This document shows, piece after piece, positions 59,515 to 64,000 of a DNA stretch of 64,000 nucleotides (the stretch's first letter is position 1; each line of letters begins with the position of its first letter). Both the position numbers and the translations under genes were made by a program. Location of the stretch: NCBI RefSeq assembly GCF_003568665.1, contig NZ_QXMH01000007.1, positions 62,001-126,000 on the forward strand, in the 5' to 3' direction. This DNA comes from Chitinophaga alhagiae (lineage in GTDB: Bacteria > Bacteroidota > Bacteroidia > Chitinophagales > Chitinophagaceae). The notes beneath the pieces were generated by a model, which was given only the letters and a program-made list of their open reading frames with translations, was not told the DNA's origin and did not search any database.

Positions 59515-59737
59515 ACGTTGTATCTTCTATTTTTTTATTGCTTCTTGGAACGGCGGTAGCGCACCCAGAAGCACCGCAGCCAATATTCAGCAACGGCATT
59601 AATGAGAATAACCCACCTAATGCTATGAACAACCACTCTTTTGCCTGGATGCCGTGCACAATAATAAAAATACCCACTATCAGCCGCAGTATCCTCATAA
59701 CATCCCAATTTCTCAAATATTTCTTCATGGTTTTCAC
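59498..59737 (-). CDS. DUF2892/YgaP-like small membrane protein
   Basis: A 79-residue membrane protein (MKTMKKYLRNWDVMRILRLIVGIFIIVHGI) with two helices (about 15-30 and 33-53) and a GCGASGCAT cysteine motif near the C-terminus, similar in style to DUF2892/YgaP-type membrane proteins. A later ATG (MKKYL, 59728) is possible. It is co-translated with the DUF6132-type gene; both have Cys-Gly motifs, so they could act together on thiols, sulfur species or metals. Function not established. Confidence 0.65.
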   Translation of the reverse strand: MKTMKKYLRNWDVMRILRLIVGIFIIVHGIQAKEWLFIALGGLFSLMPLLNIGCGASGCATAVPRSNKKIEDTTYEEVH

Positions 59738-59802
59738 TTTTCTGTAAATTTCTGAAGAATACTTTTACTGTACAGCTACTTTAGTTACAGAAGAAAACAA
59801 AA

Positions 59803-59914
59803 GGGGGCTGTCTCAAAAGTAATTTGATGGGCTTGAGAATCGCGTAAACGAAAAATCTCTCCATCAGGTACCTGAATAAGATCAGGTAAAAATTACTTTT
59901 GAGACAGCCCCCCC
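59803..59914. mobile_element. MITE-like element with 23-bp terminal inverted repeats
   Basis: A 112-base segment is bounded by GGGGGCTGTCTCAAAAGTAATTT (left, 59803-59825, 23 bases; written here as GGGGGCTGTCTCAAAAGTAA plus TTT) and its complement at 59890-59912. The GGCTGTCTCAAAAGT end is common at insertion-sequence ends in Bacteroidota. It encodes no transposase, holds an internal TCAGGTACCTGA palindrome, and shows no clear target-site duplication. It could also work as a terminator for the gene at 59936. Confidence 0.6.
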
Positions 59915-59935
59915 TTTCCAAATATCTCTCAGTCA

Positions 59936-61162
59936 CTATTTCACCACAATCCATCGGTTGAGGAAATTATCCGGCGTTTCGATCACCACTTTGTAGATAG
60001 CAGACGGAGTATCCACATCAATCACCGCTTCCTCCTTACCAACAGGCACGGTAGCTTTCAGCTCATACTGGTCACGGCCGCCTTCCTTGAACTGGTTAGC
60101 GGCGGCCAGCCATATCTTCGCATCCCCTTTCCGGCCGGTGGCTTTCCAGGTCACCCTGATCTTCCCGTTTTCCAGTTTGGCGGCGGGGTGAGTAGCGGAT
60201 ACGGCGCCTGTGAGGGGTATCCCGTCTACCTCCATCAACTGCTCACGGGGTATCTGCACGCCTAAAAAGCCGGCAATGGAGGGCATAATGTCTACAATGC
60301 CCGGGTGGCCGGTTTTGAAGTAATTGTTCAGTTGCTTGGCGTTGGTAACTATCCAGGTACTCCGCTCCCGGTCTGATTGGCCGCCGTGGTGTTTGCCGGT
60401 GGCACTGTCGCGCCCATGGTCGGTAGTGATGTAGATCACCCAGTCTTCCCTGAATTGTTTTTCCCTGTACCGGATGGCTTCCCACAGGCGCCCCATTTGT
60501 TTGTCCATCAGGTTTACGGCGCGGAAGTACTCCGGGCTGTCCCCGAACCGGTGGCCCATATCATCGGTATATTCCAGGTATACCCAGGAGAGATCTGGCG
60601 CTTCCTGCCGGATGTAGCGGGCGGCCTCATCCGTCACCGCTTCATCTATGTGGTGCATGTACTCCTTTTTCTTATCATGCGGATACTTCACCGTGTCCAG
60701 CTCCAGGCCGTCGAAATGATAGTCCAGCTGCAGATTGCCTGTGGTCGGCAGGCCCTCTCCCACCAGCTTGGTGCGGTTGTCCAGCCAGCTGGAAAAAATA
60801 GCCGCTTTCTTTTGCGGGTATTGTGTTTTAAAGAAGCGGAAAATGGTCCAGTAGTCATAGTCAGGGGCGGCTATATCATTGTCCCACACGTTGTGTTTGT
60901 TTACCCAGGTACCGGTCAGCAGGCTGTTATAGCCTACCGCGGAAATGGTGGGCGTTTGGGAATACCCGCCTTTTTCACCCCCTACGTACGCCCGGGTATA
61001 ACCGCCCGCCCTGGCAATTTTGTCCAGGTTGGGCGTGGGCTGCTGTTCGATCACATCGGCAGCAATACCGTCCACGATCACAAATACCGCCTTCTTCGTT
61101 CTTTGCGCCTGCAACCCTGTTATACAGGAGAAGCATACTGCTATTAAAAATCCTTTCTTCAT
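59936..61162 (-). CDS. Alkaline phosphatase-superfamily (nucleotide pyrophosphatase/phosphodiesterase-like) enzyme
   Basis: A 408-residue enzyme with a signal peptide (MKKGFLIAVCFSCITGLQAQ); an ATG four codons earlier is possible. The first metal loop is VFVIVDGIAADVIEQQPTPNLDKI; the nucleophile region is TPTISAVGYNSLLTGT, where Thr or Ser is the likely phospho-acceptor; later metal sites are YTDDMGHRFGDSP and TTDHGRDSATGKHHGG. It fits ENPP-type phosphodiesterase/phosphonate enzymes. It acts outside the cytoplasm. It lies 19 bases downstream of a SusD-like gene, so phosphorylated or phosphodiester nutrients are the likely cargo of that SusC/SusD system. Confidence 0.88.
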   Translation of the reverse strand: MKKGFLIAVCFSCITGLQAQRTKKAVFVIVDGIAADVIEQQPTPNLDKIARAGGYTRAYVGGEKGGYSQTPTISAVGYNSLLTGTWVNKHNVWDNDIAAPDYDYWTIFRFFKTQYPQKKAAIFSSWLDNRTKLVGEGLPTTGNLQLDYHFDGLELDTVKYPHDKKKEYMHHIDEAVTDEAARYIRQEAPDLSWVYLEYTDDMGHRFGDSPEYFRAVNLMDKQMGRLWEAIRYREKQFREDWVIYITTDHGRDSATGKHHGGQSDRERSTWIVTNAKQLNNYFKTGHPGIVDIMPSIAGFLGVQIPREQLMEVDGIPLTGAVSATHPAAKLENGKIRVTWKATGRKGDAKIWLAAANQFKEGGRDQYELKATVPVGKEEAVIDVDTPSAIYKVVIETPDNFLNRWIVVK

Positions 61163-61181
61163 CGTTATCTGCATATACTTG

Positions 61182-62660
61182 TTATTGTAAGATCCACATT
61201 ACACCGTTGATATCATCCCCGCCGGGATACTGGCTTTTAACGGCATTCTCCACGTTCACCCGGTTATTGGTAAATTCATCATTGGGGTACATCCAGCGTT
61301 TGGGCACCACGCCGCCGTTCAGGATGCCTGACCCGGTTACGTCAAAGGCGGGAAAACCCGTACGCCGTTGCTCATAAAACGGTTGCCAGCCGGTATTCAT
61401 GAACATGCTGACATACTTCTGGGTGATGATCTGCCTGATCTCGCTGCCGGGCTGTAAAGTTACAACAGGTTGGGCAAGATAATCGCTGATCTCGGTAGCT
61501 GAATACGCGCTGTTGAAATTGGAGAACTCCAGGGAAGCACTGATACCGTTCTTGTAGTAGGTGTTGGCATCACCGGTGATCCAGCCGCGGACCACCGCCT
61601 CCGCCAGTATGAACTGCAGCTCGGCATAACTCATGAGCACGCTGGGCTCATTGATAGCCTGGTAAGAATACCGGTCATTGATCTGGGAAGCGTTGCCCGC
61701 GCCTCTCTTGGCGGTATTCTGGGCCAGAGAAGCGCTGCCCCGCAGGCCGTCGTAGGCATTGAAATCTTTTACCGGAAGGCCGGAGGAAGGGGTGGGCTTG
61801 CCAAAAACAAAGAGGCGCGGGTCTTTCAGCTCCTGCAGAATATCCACGAACGTACTGTCCAGGTAATAATCCGTTTTCATGGAGTTGTTGTTGAAATAAG
61901 GGTACTGGTTGCCGGTGATGTCATAATAAGGCAGCCGCCCGTTGTCCGCATTAGACGCCAGCAAGGGATATTTGCCCGGGTTGGATACGATCTCGCTGAA
62001 CCGCTGTTTGATGTTCAATGCAGCGTCTCCCTCCTTTTTGGAAAGGCTCATCAATACCCGTAAGGTATAGGAATTGATCAGTTTTTTCCATTTTTCGATA
62101 TTGCCGGCATACACCAGGTCTCCTGATACGGCCACCTCTGCGGCAGACAGGGAGTCGCTGGCAATTTTAAGCTCGTCCAGCACACCGCGGTAAACATCCT
62201 GCTGTTTGTCATAAGCCGGCCTGATGGCGGCGGTGTCTACCACGTTATTGTACCGGATAGACTGCATCATTTTTGAATATGGAATATCGCCAAAGGTCTG
62301 CGTCATGTTCACAATGAAGTAGGAAGTAAAGAACTTTCCGATGTACCGGTAGTTCTGCTTGCCGGTACGGGCGGCCTCCTGTTCCATTTTCACCACCTGG
62401 CTGATATTGCCGTACCCCATGCCGCTGCGCTGCCATCCGTAATACTGGGAATTGCTCACGCTTTGTGTATACACCAGGTACCTGGAAGCCAGGGCGGCAT
62501 CTGCGGATATGGTGGAAAAGGCCGTTCTTTCAATAGCCGGCAGCAATAGCGAAGGGTCCGCTATGGTAGGATTGTTCGGATTGATCTGGAAGTCCTCGAA
62601 TTTTTTGCATGAAGCAAAAGCGGCAACCAGTAACAGGAACAATAATGTATGTTGTTTCAT
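61182..62660 (-). CDS. SusD-like_2-type surface lipoprotein (third locus)
   Basis: A 492-residue lipoprotein (MKQHTLLFLLLVAAFASC, lipobox ASC). It matches the SusD-like_2 group: KKFEDFQINPNNPTIADPSLLLPA, SVSNSQYYGWQRSGMGYG and the C-terminal VSMFMNTGWQPFYEQRRTGFPAFD. These lids pair with SusC and often serve peptides or less-typical substrates. It is 35 bases downstream of the SusC gene and upstream of the phosphodiesterase-like gene, in one operon. Confidence 0.92.
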   Translation of the reverse strand: MKQHTLLFLLLVAAFASCKKFEDFQINPNNPTIADPSLLLPAIERTAFSTISADAALASRYLVYTQSVSNSQYYGWQRSGMGYGNISQVVKMEQEAARTGKQNYRYIGKFFTSYFIVNMTQTFGDIPYSKMMQSIRYNNVVDTAAIRPAYDKQQDVYRGVLDELKIASDSLSAAEVAVSGDLVYAGNIEKWKKLINSYTLRVLMSLSKKEGDAALNIKQRFSEIVSNPGKYPLLASNADNGRLPYYDITGNQYPYFNNNSMKTDYYLDSTFVDILQELKDPRLFVFGKPTPSSGLPVKDFNAYDGLRGSASLAQNTAKRGAGNASQINDRYSYQAINEPSVLMSYAELQFILAEAVVRGWITGDANTYYKNGISASLEFSNFNSAYSATEISDYLAQPVVTLQPGSEIRQIITQKYVSMFMNTGWQPFYEQRRTGFPAFDVTGSGILNGGVVPKRWMYPNDEFTNNRVNVENAVKSQYPGGDDINGVMWILQ

Positions 62661-62694
62661 CTTGTTAATGTTTAATAAATGTAAATGCAACTGG

Positions 62695-64000
62695 TTAGAA
62701 CTTCAGGTTGATGTTGAACCCAATAGAGCGCATGGAAGGCGTTTGCAGGTTATCGCTTTCCGCATCCGGGTCTACGTTGGGTATTTTTGACAGGATGAAC
62801 AGGTTGTTGCCTATCAGCGAAACGGAAGCGCCGTTGAAAGTGCCTTTGATCCACCTGTCAGGGAAGTTGTACGTCAGCACCAGTTCACGCATTTTCAGGT
62901 AAGTACCGCTATAGTAGTGGTAGTTGTTCAACATGCCGCCGCTGGTGGTTTGCATAAAACTGATATAGTTCACGGCGGTGGTGTTGGGAGCAAACTTTCG
63001 GGTATCTGACGTGATGTTGCCATAAGCGTCGTAGGTAACGCTGCCGCCGGTTACCACCACGCCGGGCCCTACATAGGTATTCTGGCCGGCATTTGCATCG
63101 TCACGATAAGAAGTGACCGTTCCTTTGGCGGTACCGCCCCACCACATTTTCTGGTTGGTGGTAGAGTAGATCAATCCGCCCAGGCGGCCGTCGAAAGACA
63201 GGCTGAGAGAGAAGTTCTTGTATTTGAAGTTGTTCTGCACGCCATAGATCCAGTCGGGATCGCTGAGGCCAAAATACTGGCCCACGGGCGTATAAGCCTG
63301 CATGCCATTGGAGTTGTAGATGGCCTGGCCATCTGGTGCGCGGCTTTCGGTAATATAGATCCGGTCTGTGCGCTGCCCTTCCTTGATCAGCCCGAGGTAA
63401 CCGTCGGGATTGTCAGTAGCGTCTTTCAGCCAGCGGTGTATGCGGCTGAAGTTGACAGATGCTTCCCATCTGAAGTCCCTGCTCCTGACCGGCGTTCCGC
63501 TGACCATGAACTCCCATCCCTTGCGCAGGTAAACATTGGCGTTCTTCCGGATGCTGCCATAACCGCTGCCCTGGGAAAGGGTAACCAGCTGAAAGTTATT
63601 GTAGTCCTTATTCCTGAAATAGGTTACATCTACATTCAGCCTGTTCTGGAAAAAGCCGGCAGCTATGCCATACTCCCCGGACAACACTGTTTCGGGTATC
63701 AGGTCTGGTGATATAAACTGGCTTGGCACGCCCAGGGAAGGTACATTGTTCCACTTGGCCCCGATGTTATAGGTGGGAATGTGCGCGTAAGGGTTATTGC
63801 CATCTATAAACCCAGTATTCACTTTGGCCCAGGAACCGCGTAGTTTCAGGAAAGAGATCGCGTTGGGCAGGGTCAATATGTCAGACAGTACGGCAGACAC
63901 ACCGGCGGAAGGATAGAAATAAGCGTTATTCTTGACGGGCAATGTGGAGGTCTTGTCATACCGGCCGGTGAGCGACAGGTACAGGAAACCAAAGGTCTCA
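62695..64000 (-). CDS. SusC/RagA-type TonB-linked transporter, N-terminal part beyond window
   Basis: The frame is open from the right edge to the stop at 62695, and gives 434 residues of the SusC barrel. The plug and signal peptide lie outside. The preserved part begins ETFGFLYLSLTGRYDKTSTL and ends with the aromatic IGFNINLKF typical of TonB-dependent barrels. Internal ATG choices (for example near 63942) are not real starts. With the SusD-like_2 lid and phosphatase-like enzyme it makes a three-gene uptake system. Confidence 0.9.
   Translation of the reverse strand, partial: ETFGFLYLSLTGRYDKTSTLPVKNNAYFYPSAGVSAVLSDILTLPNAISFLKLRGSWAKVNTGFIDGNNPYAHIPTYNIGAKWNNVPSLGVPSQFISPDLIPETVLSGEYGIAAGFFQNRLNVDVTYFRNKDYNNFQLVTLSQGSGYGSIRKNANVYLRKGWEFMVSGTPVRSRDFRWEASVNFSRIHRWLKDATDNPDGYLGLIKEGQRTDRIYITESRAPDGQAIYNSNGMQAYTPVGQYFGLSDPDWIYGVQNNFKYKNFSLSLSFDGRLGGLIYSTTNQKMWWGGTAKGTVTSYRDDANAGQNTYVGPGVVVTGGSVTYDAYGNITSDTRKFAPNTTAVNYISFMQTTSGGMLNNYHYYSGTYLKMRELVLTYNFPDRWIKGTFNGASVSLIGNNLFILSKIPNVDPDAESDNLQTPSMRSIGFNINLKF

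Overview
The window looks like a chromosomal piece from a free-living, polysaccharide-degrading member of the Bacteroidota, most likely Chitinophagaceae (Chitinophaga-like). Reasons: three SusC/SusD-type outer-membrane pairs, many lipoproteins, a type IX secretion (T9SS) module with a gliding-type C-terminal domain and a PorP/SprF partner, formylglycine sulfatases, a GH20 hexosaminidase and a GH43 enzyme, and -7 boxes of the TAnnTTTG type. The genus is inferred from gene content only. I saw no rRNA, tRNA, CRISPR array, plasmid or phage genes. Both window edges cut a gene: a GlxA-type regulator on the left and a SusC on the right.

Layout. 1-3.4 kb: small housekeeping and unknown genes on the minus strand (GlxA-type regulator, alpha/beta hydrolase, DUF1801, esterase, DinB), with a possible small RNA near 1.8 kb. 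3.4-9 kb: a minus-strand operon of a large surface lipoprotein (ThuA, membrane-bound-dehydrogenase propeller, HEAT repeats, jelly roll, azurin-like copper domain), a ketose-3-epimerase-like TIM barrel and a Gfo/Idh/MocA oxidoreductase, which together suggest sugar oxidation or epimerisation. 9-19 kb: a cupin-AraC regulator, a gene remnant, a GH43 enzyme, and a SusC-SusD-DUF5000-DUF4998 operon behind a 700-base regulatory leader with LacI-type palindromes. 19-24 kb: a START-domain protein, then a universal stress protein next to a PAS histidine kinase and a REC-CRP/FNR fusion regulator. 24-28.8 kb: methyltransferase, SRPBCC, flavin reductase, DUF763, AraC and LpxL-like acyltransferase genes. 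28.8-33.5 kb: a second SusC/SusD pair. 34-42.8 kb: small genes, including a DmpA-type peptidase overlapping a class IV aminotransferase, a small multidrug transporter, a sulfatase, and an ArsR regulator followed by a luciferase-like flavoenzyme. 42.8-47.1 kb: a four-gene T9SS surface operon. 47.4-50.3 kb: a NEW3-domain membrane protein fused by operon to an ABC-2 exporter. 50.4-59.2 kb: TPR lipoprotein, second sulfatase, methyltransferase, an orphan two-TM protein, GH20 hexosaminidase and a sialidase-fold lipoprotein. 59.3-64 kb: two tiny cysteine-motif membrane proteins, a 110-bp MITE-like element, and a third SusC/SusD locus with an alkaline-phosphatase-superfamily enzyme.

The main theme is capture and breakdown of complex glycans at the cell surface, with the enzymes (GH43, GH20, two sulfatases, sialidase-fold protein, phosphodiesterase-like enzyme) scattered among three uptake systems. 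The points most worth a second look are the heme-less, copper-carrying ThuA/dehydrogenase fusion operon, the DmpA peptidase-aminotransferase pair, the T9SS operon with tandem repeats upstream, the orphan two-TM protein, the possible small RNA, the MITE-like element, and two decayed gene pieces (a DUF2147 remnant and a possible stop codon in the acyltransferase).
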